From contig OZ026548.1 of NCBI GenBank assembly GCA_964020155.1, forward strand, positions 5,983,897 to 6,047,896: 64,000 nucleotides of DNA. The letters are read 5' to 3'. Under the pieces are notes generated by a model. The model was not told the origin of the DNA. It was given only the letters and a program-made list of their open reading frames with translations, and did not search any database. Each line of letters starts with the position of its first letter. Position 1 is the stretch's first letter. Source of the stretch: Chondrilla cf. caribensis. Lineage: Eukaryota > Porifera > Demospongiae > Chondrillida > Chondrillidae. Below, one piece after another: positions 1 to 21,458 of this stretch. A program made the position numbers and the translations under genes.

Positions 1-282
1 ACGAAGCTTCTGAAGGTTCTCCCCAGAAGAAGGAGGTGTTGGAGAAGCAGGTGATTAAACACTGTCTCCTTTGTGCTCTCTGAGCTGTTAGCTGTCTGTG
101 TACCAAAATCAACTCTCAGAGGAAGACGATTTAGACATGTAGACTCTCCTCTCTGTACTGTGTGTATGAATGTCCACTTGTCCTTGTGCACCTGTATTTG
201 TATAGTGGTAACATTCTGCTAGCTGCTGGAGTGTCATGTGTATACCAGTGTGTGTGTTATGTACTTTGTGAGTATTTTTTAC

Positions 283-320
<38 letters not shown>

Positions 321-583
321 ACACCACACACACACCACACACACATACACCCACACGTACACCCACACACACACACACACGTACACCCCACACACACACA
401 CACATTTATCAATCGTGTACAAGTATATACGTATATTTTTCCTTTTCATGATAGTTTGTAACATTGACCATTAAATTTTTGGTTTTACTCCTCTTCCCAA
501 AGCTTGCTGAAATGCAAGAAAGAATGGCTTTTCTAATGGCGAAATTGAGTGAGAAAGAGAAGCACAACGAAGCCGCTGTGTAG
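1..583 (+). CDS. 3' end of an unrecognised gene with a charged coiled-coil tail (5' partial)
   Basis: Two terminal exons can be read: 1-50 (frame from base 3, ending in CAG before a GT donor at 51) and 503-583, after a polypyrimidine tract and CAAAG acceptor. The joined reading is about 43 residues: a Ser/Gly/Lys-rich stretch, then a strongly heptad-like Glu/Lys/Met helix containing LAEMQERMAFLMAKLSEKEK, ending at TAG 581-583. The phases match (0/0). The helix suggests a coiled-coil C-terminus. I do not recognise the family and assign no function. The intron carries a CA microsatellite. The gene ends tail-to-tail with the STYXL1 stop at 1252. Confidence 0.55.
287..405. repeat. Interrupted (CA)n microsatellite
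   Basis: Mostly CA dinucleotides with ACC and ACGTAC interruptions, inside the only visible intron of the first gene. Open frames through it are repeat artefacts. Confidence 0.95.
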
Positions 584-1251
584 ATCTAGGAGTGGATACA
601 TCCGTCCACAAACACACACATATTCGTGGATTTCTTGTATGTAGATTAACCTGTACTCATTTTTCTATGGTTAGGACAGTTATCCTGTACTCATTCCATT
701 AACGCACGTACTTACCTCGATCTACTGTTGTTTCAAGTTTGATTGTGTGCATGAAACCTTATTAATGTCCTATTGCTAACATATGCTAACTCGTGGTCAT
801 CAGTTAAAACCTTACCTTTCACTGTATCAATCAGAAGTTGTGTTTATTGCGTTTTTCATGACAATTGATTGTACTTGTTGTCATTAGTCACCGTTTGATG
901 TGTGAAATTACATTATTTACCAGGGATGTTTGCGTTAACTTTATGGAAATTAATTAATGCATTAATATAATTATTATGATCACGTTTTAATCACATTGGT
1001 GATAATTACAACACTCAAGCCTTTGCAACATATTTCTTGATCTCTCTGGTCCATACATCTGAAGGGGGGTTCAACTGTTTAGTGGAGTAATGAAATTAAT
1101 TGAAGTCTGTAACACACTTCACACAATTTTATTCACGTGTTCAAAAATAATTAGTTTTCGATAGACATGTGTACATATGTACGTATAACTGTACTTGAAG
1201 CTTCACAAGTGGTCCTCAGTGAAATTGGGAACATACAAAACTGGAGTGAAA
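584..1251. other. Intergenic, convergent 3' ends
   Basis: AT-rich sequence with no coding signal. An AATAAA on the minus strand (plus-strand tttatt at 1128-1133) lies about 120 nt past the STYXL1 stop and is a plausible poly(A) signal for that gene. Confidence 0.6.
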
Positions 1252-4108
<2,857 letters not shown>

Positions 4109-4212
4109 GTTGGCACACCTTTGTTACCATGGAGTCACGTGGTAAGAACGTGATACCAATCACGTTCAGGGTTTACTGTTCCACCATACTCGGTACAAGA
4201 TCTAGAAGTAAG
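4109..4212. promoter_or_regulatory. Shared divergent promoter, STYXL1 / MDH2
   Basis: Only 104 bp separate the two start codons, so both 5' UTRs and the core promoter must lie here or extend into the neighbour's first exon. No TATA box is evident. The human pair has the same head-to-head arrangement (recalled). Confidence 0.75.
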
Positions 4213-5937
4213 ATGTTCTCAAGAACGGCCTTTCGTTCCGCTGCTGCCCTGAGTCGTAGATTCTCCACAACATCACTGGTTTGTCATCTTAACCTGATTA
4301 GCTTATTTCACTTCTAGCCTGAGTTGATTGTTGGTTGGTTGTGATGGTCGAATCATTCAATCATTAATTTCGAGTGACTCATGATTAGCAACAATATTAT
4401 GAAAAAAAATCTGTTATCACAGTATCCATTTTGCATTATCTAATTTGATTGCTTCTGATGTACTAAAGTATTGTTCTGTGATGTTATGCTGTGATTTCAC
4501 TCTTCTAACAGGCTCAGAGAAAGGTGGCTCTCTTGGGTGCTTCGGGTGGAATTGGTCAACCATTGAGTCTCTTACTGAAGCTCCAGCCAGCCATAACCCA
4601 CCTCTCCCTTTATGACATCGTCCATACACCTGGTGTGTGCCCACTATGTGTGTGTATGAATATGTACGTATTTGTGTGGGTACCCAAGTGTGTATGTATA
4701 TACATATATACCTATGTATGTATGTATGTGCATGTGTGTGCATTTGTGTGTGTATATGCCTATGTATGCACTCGTGGGTGTACCTATGTACATAATATTG
4801 AGTATATAGTGTCTATGATGTATATGCAATGAGATTGAGCCACAGGTCCACGATGACTGTGTATTTTATTGACATAACCATTCTGTAAACACTTGTTGTT
4901 TGTATTTATGTTTTTGTTTAGGTGTAGCAGCTGATCTGAGTCACATTTGTAGTCAAGCCGAGGTGACGGGGTATGTTGGGGATGGACAGCTGAAACAGGC
5001 CCTCGAGGGTGCTGATGTGGTGGTCATCCCGGCTGGTGTCCCCAGGAAGCCAGGTGTGTGTGTACTCGGTCATATTTGGTGTGTGTGAGATGTGTAGGTG
5101 GGGATGTGTAGGTGGGGATGTGTGAGTGGGGATGTTTGTGTGGGGATGTGTGGGTGAGGATGTGTGGGTGGGGATGTGTAGGTGGGGATGTGTGAGTGAG
5201 GATGTGTAGGTGGGGACGTGTAGGTGCGGATGTGTGAGTGAGGATGTGTAGGTGGGGATGTGTGGGTGAGGGTGTGTGGGTGGGGATGTGTAGGTGGGGA
5301 TGTGTAGGTGGAGATGTGTAGGTGGGGATGTGTGAGTGAGGATGTGTAGGTGGGGATGTGTGAATGAGGATGTGTAGGTGGGGATGTGTGAATGAGGATG
5401 TTTGGATGTGTGTGTGTGTGTGTGTGTGATTTTATCAAGACATCTTTGGTACTGAATACGTATGATAGTTGTGGTCCACATGTATGCAGTGAAGGTCATG
5501 GCTACTGAAGAACACATTAGTGAATCTTCCCCACCTTCCCAGGCTGTCTTCCAATGAATGAACTCCACCACTGTTAAATCCCTTTTCTTTCTGTTAGACC
5601 ATTCTTCACCTTTAACTCTTCCCCTCTTTCTAAACTTCTCCTCCAACTTTCCTTATTCAGCTCTTCTCCCAACCCTCCTTCATGCGATCAACCTTTCTCT
5701 CTGCTCTTACCTCCTGTAATCCTCTTTGGCTTTGTTTGCAGGGATGACTCGGGATGATCTGTTCAACACAAATGCTGGTATAGTGAAGACCCTGTGTACT
5801 GCTGCTGCCAACACCTGTCCTGAAGCTATGATGTGCATCATCACCAATCCTGTCAATTCGACTGTGCCCATAGCAGCCGAGGTCTTCAAGAGTGCTGGTG
5901 TCTACAACCCTAACAGGTGTGCTGCCGGTGCTATTTA

Positions 5938-5984
<47 letters not shown>

Positions 5985-6363
5985 TGTGTGTGTGTGTGTC
6001 TGTATGTGTAGTGTGTGTGAGTGTGCGTGTGTGTGTGTGTGTGTGTGTATGTTTATACATGTGTATAGTGTGTGTTACTGTACAAGCTCTGTACCCTGTG
6101 TACAAAAGTTGTACAGAGGATTTGCCAACAATTGTAACACAGTGTGTACTTGATGTGGGCTGTGTGTGGGTGTACTGGCTTACAATGGTGTATTCACACA
6201 TTCTGTCTACATGTTGATGATCTTAGGATTTTTGGTGTCACGACCCTTGATGTGGTGAGAGCAAACACTTTCGTTGCAGAGTTGAAAGGCCTGGATGTGA
6301 GCAACGTGGATGTCACTGTCATCGGAGGCCACTCCGGGATAACTATTCTCCCAATACTTTCTC

Positions 6364-6394
<31 letters not shown>

Positions 6395-6818
6395 CATGAT
6401 GTACATACGTGGTGTAATACATCTGAATGCACACCACTTTTAATTACAGTGGAACCTGTATTATTGAACACTCCAAACTTGAGGGCACCATTGAAATAAC
6501 CTCCCTACAAAGGGCACTTTTGGAGGCACTAAAAGTAAACTTTCCTATAATTCTGATGCCTTTTTCAGCTTTCAAGAGGACAAATAAGCTGCTTTCGATG
6601 TGTCCTTTATAGAGAGGTCTACATACAGTGTCAATATGAAATGGAATGTCAGCATACGTACAATAATACATTTGCTGCTCTCTGTGTTCACTGCACACAC
6701 ACCTCCAGGTCACACCCACTTGCTCATTTACCGATGATGAAGTAGCCAAGCTAACGGATAGGATTCAAAATGCTGGGACTGAAGTTGTAGAAGCCAAGGC
6801 AGGAGCAGTTAGTAGATG

Positions 6819-6873
<55 letters not shown>

Positions 6874-7333
6874 TGTGTGTGTGTGTGTGCGTGCGTGCGT
6901 TCATGTGTGCATTTGTATGTGGGTGCATGTATGGGCATGAGTACTGGTTTACTTTACGTGTATTGGTGTTCAGGTGTGTACGTAGTGTGTGTGATGTGTC
7001 ACTGACAATCTCACTTCTTGTAGGGTTCTGCTACCCTTTCAATGGCATATGCTGGAGCAAGATTTGTGGAATCAGTGAGTTAACTACTCTGGACCAATCT
7101 ATTCACCATTATTTATCAATCTCTGATTTTCCAGCTTTTGAGGGCTATGAGTGGAGAAAGTGGTGTAGTGCAGTGTGCCTTTGTGGAATCTAACGTAACC
7201 GAAGCAGGCTACTTCTCAACACCACTAGAACTGGGAGTAAGTGGTGTGTGTGTGTGGGTGGGTGGTGTGTGTACATGCGTGTGGTGTGTGTGATGGTGAT
7301 GGTGTGTGTCTGTGTGTGTGTGTGATGGTGATG

Positions 7334-7395
<62 letters not shown>

Positions 7396-7699
7396 ATTTG
7401 TATGTGGGTGCATGTATTGGCATGAGTACTGGTTTACTTTACGTGTATTGGTGTTCAGGTGTGTACGTAGTGTGTGTGATGTTAACATTCAGCCTTTTCT
7501 TTCAGCCGAATGGAATTTCAAAAAATTTTGGATTGCCCCAACTGAACGATTTTGAGAAGAAACAGCTCGAACAGGTGCTAAACTGTATTTGATCAAAGTG
7601 TATGACATCAGTCTTAACCAATCACTTCCATCCTCTCAACAGTTGCTTCCTGAACTACTAAAGAACATCAAAAAGGGGGTAGACTTTGCCAAGAACTAA
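4213..7699 (+). CDS. MDH2: Mitochondrial malate dehydrogenase
   Basis: Ten exons: 4213-4278, 4512-4632, 4922-5053, 5742-5916, 6227-6365, 6709-6807, 7024-7074, 7135-7236, 7506-7574, 7643-7699. All phases close, giving 336 residues (human 338). Exon 1 encodes an Arg/Ser/Ala-rich mitochondrial presequence. Then come the NAD-binding GASGGIG (31-37), the substrate-loop segment VPRKPGMTRDDL, NPVNST, and IGGHSG with catalytic His200. It interconverts malate and oxaloacetate with NAD in the TCA cycle and malate-aspartate shuttle. Most introns open directly into (GT)n or minisatellite sequence. Start chosen as the first ATG, which gives a typical transit peptide. Confidence 0.98.
5087..5412. repeat. 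14-bp minisatellite in MDH2 intron 3
   Basis: About 23 variants of tgtgtaggtgggga and tgtgagtgggga-type units, starting about 35 nt after the exon 3 donor and ending in a short GT run. Confidence 0.93.
5939..7390. repeat. (GT)n tracts at MDH2 donors
   Basis: Separate GT runs at about 5939-6050, 6366-6395, 6820-6890 and 7245-7380. Each follows an MDH2 5' splice site closely. The segments 6886-6990 and 7376-7480 also share a near-identical downstream block (tgcatttgtatgtgggtgca and following), so a microsatellite plus about 100 bp of flank has been duplicated between two introns. Confidence 0.9.
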
Positions 7700-8852
7700 C
7701 CAGCTGCTCTTGATCTAGCTATATACGGACTATTATAATAGATTCAGTACATAATAATATGTATGTATTTATATCCATTGCATATATTGTAGGGTGTACT
7801 ATATGTACGTATGTATATGTGCATTCTATATGTACATATACATACATATACTGAAAGTTGTTGCAATCTTGATAGAACCAGATTTGGTGACTTCACTAAG
7901 TACAAACACCCACCAATTGCCATTACTTCAGTGTTGTCTTGCTGACAATGTGTCTGTCAGACCTACCATCACGAGTGTGTTAGAGGGTTGTTCTGGCCAA
8001 CATACGTTGCATGTGAACACAGCACATGTTGCTAGTCAAACAATAATACTTTTCCACATCATTGGTGAAGAGTACCACATGTTCAGTGCATGGTTGATGT
8101 GTGACAGTTGTTTCCCACCGGTGATGTAAGATGTACGTCATTCTTATAGTCTCTCACTTCAAGCTCAACATAAATGAATATTATCGAACTACATGACTTT
8201 GAAGGCCCAAAGTAATGCAGTCACCATAATCAGATTGATGATAAATATTAGGCTTGCCTGGGTGTGTATGTGAATGCCCACGAACTGAATGTATCTGCCA
8301 AAGAGTACCTATCATACATGAAGACCCTCTCTCTGCTGGGGGGGGGGGGGGATCTGTACAAGGACCCTCAGTGAGAATCCACCCTTAAAGGGATACAACT
8401 AGCATCCTACACGAGATGAGTACATACATATTATGTACTTGCAGTAATTATTGTTTGAAGAAATTACATCTACGGTGTGCAAAAATAGTCGACCTGTCAT
8501 ATGTATCATGTATGTACAGTACATACGTATAACTGCATAAACACTATATCCCATCACGCAACACATCAATTATTAACTTAACTCGGCACACAAAAGATGA
8601 TGAATCACTCCACAAGAGAAGCTCACAAGACAATGAAATGAAAACGAGCCATGAATGAAGCAATGCACAAACAGCCATTGTAGGTAATTGTCTGAGGACA
8701 GTTTGAGACTTGAACAAACAGAAGAAAATACTGTACACACAGGTGTGAACGTGCAGCATGTGTGTCTGCGCATGCATGAAAATAACAGCCAGCAAACATG
8801 GAATGAATAAATAAACAAATAGTGTGATTGCTTCACTGCCATCTGAGTTGTC
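7700..8852. other. Intergenic, convergent 3' ends of MDH2 and NLK
   Basis: No coding signal. Contains a G homopolymer at about 8339-8352 and several palindromic tacgta/gtacatac words, for example around 8505-8530. Confidence 0.6.
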
Positions 8853-14270
<5,418 letters not shown>

Positions 14271-15014
14271 CGTGAGGGGGTGAAGCTTCCCTCAGCCAGG
14301 AATAATTCGGGAGAGACACGACAGAGAGCCCACGAACGTCTTCTCCACCTTAGCATCCACGGAACATGGCCACTTAACTACTACTTTAAACAACGAAAGA
14401 TGAACCGAGAGGGTTAAATTATATTAAAAAAACAGGCACTATGCCAACGAGGGGTAAGAAAACTCAGTTCCCCTTCGTAGGTAAAAGAAGCCTATCTCTC
14501 TCAGCGTTGACGGCCCGTGCCCACACCACAAAGATAGCAGTAGGGATTATAACGTATATACTTGTCGTATAATTTATCATTAAACAGCAATATTTATATT
14601 GATAACATAGTATGTGAAACCTGTACTTCTAACATATTAGGACCACGATGCTCACTTCCTGGCGGGAGCCCGTTGCTAGGCGAGTTACTCGGATACGGTT
14701 ATATTAAGTAACAGAGCAATCAAGCCGTATATGGATATCACGTGTGTGTCATGTGAACTGTTCAAACTTCAGCCATGGTACCGTAGGGACTGAGCCTCGT
14801 CTTGTCGAAGCCTGAAGAACTGGTCTTTAACTTGAAGATGGTCTGATAATCACTTTCTGCAGCTTAACTCTGTCGTGAATGCTATAACTTTCAAAATCAA
14901 GTCTTCGGTCCATCGTGTTTTTGTGTAACTTTTTTGTTTGTTTTGATCCGACTGACCGTTTTACTTTTGAAAGTAAGCGACTTATTCGAGTGTTCTGCAG
15001 AAGAATAAAGTAGA
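14271..15014. promoter_or_regulatory. Divergent intergenic region, NLK / EIF4ENIF1
   Basis: 744 bp between divergent start codons. It should contain both promoters and 5' UTRs. No specific element is recognisable by eye. Confidence 0.5.
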
Positions 15015-18000
15015 ATGTCAGGTAAAAATGATAAAAGTAGAGTAAATCGAGCTTTTCCTTCAAGACAATCTAATGTCCCTAGTAAGTTTATCCAGTCAGT
15101 CAATATAATATGATTGATTAATACCTTTGATGTGTTATTGTGTTCAAATTCTCTCATAAGGTTCTGCAACAAGGACTGCGAAGCGTCCTGTGACGAATGA
15201 ACACACAAGTAAGCGTACATCCCATAGTGGATCTGGAAGACAATTGGCTGAAGGTGACAGTAGGCGGAGCTCAAGCCCACACCGGGGAGGAAGAGGCCAC
15301 CATCACCCCTCCAGCCACTCCCCAACTGCCTCACACAAGACTAGCTCTCACGGTGATGTGCGCACTGCCAAAGCACAAAGTCGTGGCACGGATTCATACA
15401 AGCACTCTGACCAAGTTTACGTGAAGAAAGTTGCAAACTTATCTCAAAGAACATCGCAGCGCTATCCACCTCATCACAACAGGGCCTACGTCAAACCCAA
15501 AAACAGTGGCAGTTCTAAAGTTGTGTCACAAGAAAATGGTTCAAGTGATGGCAAAGTTAGTGAGTTGGACCATATGAAGCAACCCTCTAAGAGAACCTCT
15601 TCACCCAAAGCTGATAGCGTTGGTCCGCCGAAGGGACAACCACAAGAAGAAGTGCAGAGCAAGGGAACTTCTGAAGATTATAAAGCTTCATCTTTGTCAG
15701 AAGATGGCTCTCAATCAAGCTTGAGTGCATTACTGAAGAAGACTGAGGTATCAGGGGATCCTTGTAGCAAGGAGGAAACCTCTGATGTAAATATCATCAA
15801 TGAACCAGCTGAGGAGATGGATGAAAACGAGGAGAAAGGTGAAAAAGTAACACAAGAGACAATTGCGAGAAAGAAACCGGAACTTATGTATTCAATGGTA
15901 TGCATTAATATATGTGTGTTTTATGTATGTGGATTTTGTATGTGTGAGCAAGTATGTTTCTATGTATACAGATGTTTGTATGAAGTACGTATAGCACCTC
16001 ACATTCCCACTTAAACATGACCTGAATTTCACTCTGTGTGCCAAATGATCTCAAGTGTCGTGTGAAGTAGCCATGTTTAGTGTAGACATGCGTCCGTAGT
16101 CTGACCACTCTCATGCAAACCACTAACCACTGTTTCACACATGTTATTGTGTTCATGTGCATGCATACACATGCAAATGTGATGTATTTAGGGTGTTTTT
16201 TTATCGTAGGACTTTTTGATGAGTAGACGATTTGTTCCAGAGAGTACCACTTTGCCTGACGATATCAAAGATGTACTTATTGAATTTGGAATGTACGTAC
16301 GTATGGTTACCTGCAGTGAATGTCTGTGTTCTTGTGTGATGCCGTGGTTGAGGTTGAGTAGAGCTGTGCGGACAACTTGTGACCCTGTAGGGTGATTTGT
16401 TGCACTTGTATTTGCATGTACTTGTGTACACATACTGTACGTATGTTTGCATCTGTACTTGTAGCCTAAAGTGTGTTGAAGCAGACAAGACAGGAAGTGT
16501 TAAAGATAATGGTATGTTGTATGTACATACGTATGTAATACACATAATATGTATGTGTGTGTTGTGTGTCTACATACACATATGTACGTACAGTATTGGT
16601 ATATGTACGTATTAGATACCTACATACATACATTGTATGTATGTATATGCTGTGTGTGTATGCATATGCACGGTACAGGTTTGTAATATGTATGTTGTGT
16701 ATGTTTCATACCGTTGCTTGTGTGTGGGGGGCTGTGTGTACCTCACTATGTTGACTGCTGTGATGCTTGGTGTGTGTGCATGGACGTGTTTGTTCCCACT
16801 TTGTAGTAGATGTGAAAGTGGCTAAGGTTGCCCTCACACCTCAGAGGAAGACCTTCGAGAGGGGATGTTCCTGGAGGAACAAGGGCAACACTGAAACATT
16901 CGAGGAAGGAGAGAGTGACTCCACAGCACCTTCATCTGCCATCCTTAGGGAAGAGGAGATGTTTGGTTTTGTGGGAGAAGAACAAGAACAGGAATATGAT
17001 AGTTACACGGAAGGGTACCGGTACGGTAAGGAAAGACCTGTGTTTGCAAGAGGACCTGTTCCGCAATTGTCCTACACGAGGACGGGGAGTGGTGGGGGAG
17101 AAAGGGAGAAAAAAGGACCAAAGAAAATTGATCATATTCCTCTAAAGGATCAGGAGAATGCGAGTCTGGGACTGAACTATGCCATCAGTAGTCCACATGG
17201 TACCAGAGACACTGGGATGAGCAGCAGAGATGTAAGCGACTCATAAGCAGCCTCACCTTTGCTTTGTACACGTGTTGTGAGCCAACGTCGTGTGGCCATT
17301 CAACGATCTCACTAAACAACCCTGTGAGCTAGGACTGTATCTCGTACTTACAGTTTCCTGATGATGAGCCAGAGTGGATGACGTTTGAGCCTAATGTCGT
17401 GGGGGATACTTTTGAATTTGGCAAATGTGATGCTATCGAACAGATGCGAAATGGTGAGCCTTTCAAATGTGGTCATGTGGACACACACAACGTGCACATT
17501 ACATGCATGCGTAGGTGTACATTCATGCAACAGACATACACAACATGCACTAATATTGTGTGTGCATGCATGCACACACACTATGTTATATGCGCATGCA
17601 TATAAACTAACAACATGCACATTTGGTGCATGCATCACTATCTACTGAGTATGCGCACGCATGTACGAATGTCGCATGAGCTACACTCTTGTTCTCAGAA
17701 CTCAAGGCCAAAGAAGGTAAATCAAATGTAACAGCAAAAGTGAAGGATGACAAGACGCAGGAGACCACATCTGAGGAGCTTGCCTCAAACAAGACCGAAC
17801 CAGTGGTGCTCCCTGCCACCAACATAGCTGAATTCGATGGAAGACCTCTACTTAAGGACCTCGACGAAGTAGAGGTTGCTGTTATGAATGGCAATGTTGA
17901 CAAGGCTGATTTGGATCTGACTGATGAGGACCTGGTGAAGATATTGGGCTTTGAAATTGATGAAGAAGAAGGAGTGGAGGTTAGAGAACCTGGTGGTGTA

Positions 18001-18026
18001 CTATACGTACATGTTGGACTGTAATG

Positions 18027-18089
<63 letters not shown>

Positions 18090-20512
18090 TGTGTGTGTGT
18101 GTGTTACGTACATGGTTGGTCCTCAACATGTACTGTACTCTACATGCATGTAGGATGATCACAAGCAGCAGGGGTCTGCACAGTCCTCCTTGCTGTCTCA
18201 TTCATGGAAGAAGAGCAAGAAGACCATTTCTAATACGGCTGAAGGAGATAGCCTTGGAAAAAAAGACCCCACTGCCCTTCTGAAGGAGGTTTTGAAGATT
18301 GAACAATCCTCACCCACAGAATCTGTCAATGGACCTCCATTGAATTCTGAGTTCAGTAGCACTGTGGTGCATGTACCACACTCTACTGTTAGTAGCACTG
18401 CAGTGCCTGTACCACATCCTGGGGCTAGTAGCACTGTGGTGTCTGTACATAGCATGACACAGCACCAAAGCCAACCACCTGCACCCACTGGCACAAAGAT
18501 GATGACCTTGGAGGAGATTGAAGGCCACTCACAGACGCCCCCACAGCAGGAGCCCCATGAAGGTCAAGAGGTACTATCCTCACTTATGAGTAGCCTGTTC
18601 CAGGGTGGTCGTGGAGGCACACACCAGGAGTCTAGGCAGCTGGTTAACGACACGTACAGTCACAATCCACTCCAAGTCAACACGGTGAGAGTTACATATG
18701 TACATACGTATGTAGTTGGAGCACACCATTTTGTCCAAATGTGTGTGTGTGCTTATACAGCATATACGTATACGTATTTAATAATTAAGATTTGTAATTT
18801 ATTTTGATTTTCCTTGTATGATCTGTGTCCTTCACCCTCAGGATCCGTCATCTGTTTCCATGCCAACAGTGGGTCCTCCCATGTTCCACCAACGTACGAA
18901 AATGGAGGAACACTACATCCACCCGGTCCAGAGCATGCTGGGCTTCCCTGTTAGGGTGCCGGGGAACATCCCAACTGCCTCACGCATGGTGAGTCGCACA
19001 CATTGCTCCAGCCCAGTACATCTCCATCCCCATACTGTACCCAGCCTACACTGCTCTGAAGGGTTCTTCCTTTTACTGTGTAATGAGGATGTAGAATTGG
19101 GAATGGGTACTACTGTAAGTTGAATTGGGAATGGGTACTACTGTAAGTTGAATTGGGAATGGGTACTACTGTAAGTTGAAGTGGGAATGGGTACTACTGT
19201 AAGTTGAATTGGGAATGGGTACTACTGTAAGTTGAAGGAGGAATGGGTACTACTGTTAATTGAAGTGGGAATGGATACTAGAGTGAGTTGAAGTGGGAAT
19301 GGTTACTACAGCGAGTTGAAGTGGGAATGGGTACTACAATGAGTTGAATTAGGAGTGAGTACTACTGGAAACTTGAGTGGGAATATATGTATGGGAACTG
19401 CTGTATGTATTGAGGTTGTATTGGGTATGGGTACAATAGTTCAATATTGAGGTAATCCTGACCGTCTAAAGGCATCATTGTTAGCCCTGTCTGTATGTAC
19501 ATAGGGTTATGGTGGAGGTGTTCACACCCAGAATGGACACGTCCTAGTACAACATGACCTCGAAGCCATGCACAGAGAGAAGATGCTGGCAGCACAGAAC
19601 CACACCAGGCAGGACACGGGCCATCACAGAAGCTATCCAAACCGGGTTGAACAGCCCCGCCACCATTATATGCCACCCCAACCTCCACCACCGCAAATGG
19701 CTAGTAGGGTGAGTGTGACCTTAATCAACTCCTCTTTGGCCCATTACCACATCAGTTGTTACTCACATTATCATTTGATTGGATTGAAGGAAGGAAAGAT
19801 TAAGTGATTTTTTTTCTCATAACATGTGTACAGTAGCTAATGAATTGAATTAGTAGTGTTGTAGTCATTTGCATTGATGTGTTCATTTGTACATATGCAT
19901 TCATACATACATATATACAGTACATATGTCTCAAGAGGGTCTCCACTTTGTCGAATTAATTGGTATGTGTTCACATGTCTTTGTAGCCTGCTTATCATGG
20001 TTTGATGCCAACATCAGTGATGAGAAGAATGGCAACACACAACAAGGTTGGTATAATGTACATAATGTACGTGTGTGTGTGTGTGTGTGCGTGTGATGCA
20101 TGTTCTGTAGATTTGTATATAATATATGTATGTCAATGTCTGTAATACAACATGTTTGTGCTTGTACGTATCTCAACAATGTAGCAACATCAGTCACACA
20201 GTATGACAGAAGTAGGAGACACACACAACTGGCAGACTGTAGCTTCTCTTGCCAATGCTGCACGTCTGGAACAAGGTATGACAACAGTCTACATACATAC
20301 CTCAAATTCACGGTGTGTTCGTGTGTGTTGTTCTACTAATGATATTCCTATCTTTTTACTCTCCAGCCCTCACTGACAAAGCAACCAAGACGCACGAAAC
20401 GCTCTCAGGCATGTTGAGCTTTGCGAACACCCACTCACCATCCTTGGACCTACAGTCACAGTACTTGTACTACTCCTCGGGTACTCAGAGGGGACCAGGG
20501 GACTACAAGTAG
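15015..20512 (+). CDS. EIF4ENIF1: eIF4E nuclear import factor / translational repressor 4E-T
   Basis: Thirteen exons: 15015-15081, 15161-15897, 16210-16292, 16465-16511, 16807-17231, 17354-17453, 17699-17979, 18154-18684, 18842-18988, 19505-19708, 19987-20046, 20185-20275, 20367-20512. All phases close, giving 972 residues (human about 985). Mostly disordered: Ser/Lys/Arg-rich start, acidic middle, Pro/His/Gln-rich end. The eIF4E-binding consensus YxxxxL-phi appears as YSMDFLM (266-272), split by intron 2. Further family landmarks are DDEPEWMTFEP and MTLEEIEG. 4E-T brings eIF4E to P-bodies and represses or decaps mRNA (known from animals). Low overall conservation leaves some doubt, but length, motif order and the DRG1 linkage support it. 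A poly(A) signal AATAAA lies at 20640-20645. Confidence 0.84.
18030..18105. repeat. (GT)n in EIF4ENIF1 intron 7
   Basis: Uninterrupted GT run about 50 nt after the exon 7 donor. Confidence 0.95.
19088..19400. repeat. 28-bp minisatellite in EIF4ENIF1 intron 9
   Basis: About ten copies of a gggtactactgtaagttgaa plus ttgggaat unit, progressively diverged to the right. Every well-preserved copy contains the donor-like word tgtaagt. Confidence 0.9.
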
Positions 20513-20724
20513 CTGTAGGCAGTCTGGATCTGTAGAGACTACACCTTCCACAAACTGTTTGATTCCGGGTCTCAACACAACTATACTGCTGTGCTTGATT
20601 GAGTGCACATTTGTCATGTGATTGAATAATTCCAATAACAATAAAAGTAATCCTTAAGCTTATAGATACAGTAATACATATCCAGTCACACCAAGGATTG
20701 CACAATAACGGGAGCCAGAAACAT

Positions 20725-21168
20725 TCAAGAACCACTCTTTCCTTTGCCTTTTCTGCGCTTCTTCATTTTCTTCCTAGCTAAGAGCTTTTTGATGGCTGAT
20801 CTGCTCATTTGGGTTGAATTGCTCGATCCATCTTTGTTTGTTGTTTCCATGACATCCTCTGATTTCTCCTTTGCTCCACCCACCTCAGGCTGTGGAATAC
20901 CTTCAGTTATGATGAATTAGGTTTAATCTGGCTTGATATTATATAAAACATTCATTCTACCTTCTTTAGTCTTCTCTTGAACACAGTCTTTGTTTTCAGC
21001 AGGTTGGGGGTTTTGATCACTGTCCATCTCTGAGGGCTTTGCTGCTGCTTCTCTTTCCTTTATCTTATCAGCCTTCACCCACATTTTCTTCTTCTCCCTT
21101 TCTCGGTACTTTTTTCTCTTAACACCGCGATTCTTCTGGAGACGTTTAGACCGCAGGCTTCGCGCCAT
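20725..21168 (-). CDS. LLPH: LLPH-like small basic nucleolar protein
   Basis: Two exons, 20961-21168 and 20725-20900 (phase 1), giving 127 residues against 129 in human. It begins MARSLRSK like LLP homologues, is rich in Lys/Arg with an acidic/Gln middle, and ends in a basic block (KKLLARKKMKKRRKGKGK). The acceptor is CTGAAG; the nearer CACAG would create an immediate stop. LLPH is a nucleolar protein implicated in ribosome or chromatin regulation (family knowledge). The stop lies 212 bp from the EIF4ENIF1 stop (convergent). Short length and low complexity are the main uncertainty. Confidence 0.75.
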
Positions 21169-21458
21169 TTTATTTTCATGTGACAGTCACAGGGAGTCTG
21201 TTCCGTATTACAACCGGATACAACCGGACTATGCTACTTCCGTTGTACCGTAATGACCTCATTAGCCACGTCAACAATATTAGTTTACGTAGAGAACGGC
21301 TTCAGGCCACTAGTTAGGAAGACACAAGTATCTATCCAGATCAGAGGGTAGCTGAGTGCGGCCTACAGTGATAGGAGCCTCTGTCTTCCTCGCAAGAGAG
21401 TCGTTTCAATCAAAGGTAATCGAAATTTCAAAGTAATTCAATCTTATAGCAGAGAAAA
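21169..21458. promoter_or_regulatory. Divergent promoter, LLPH / small membrane ORF
   Basis: 290 bp between divergent ATGs. No element recognised. Confidence 0.45.
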
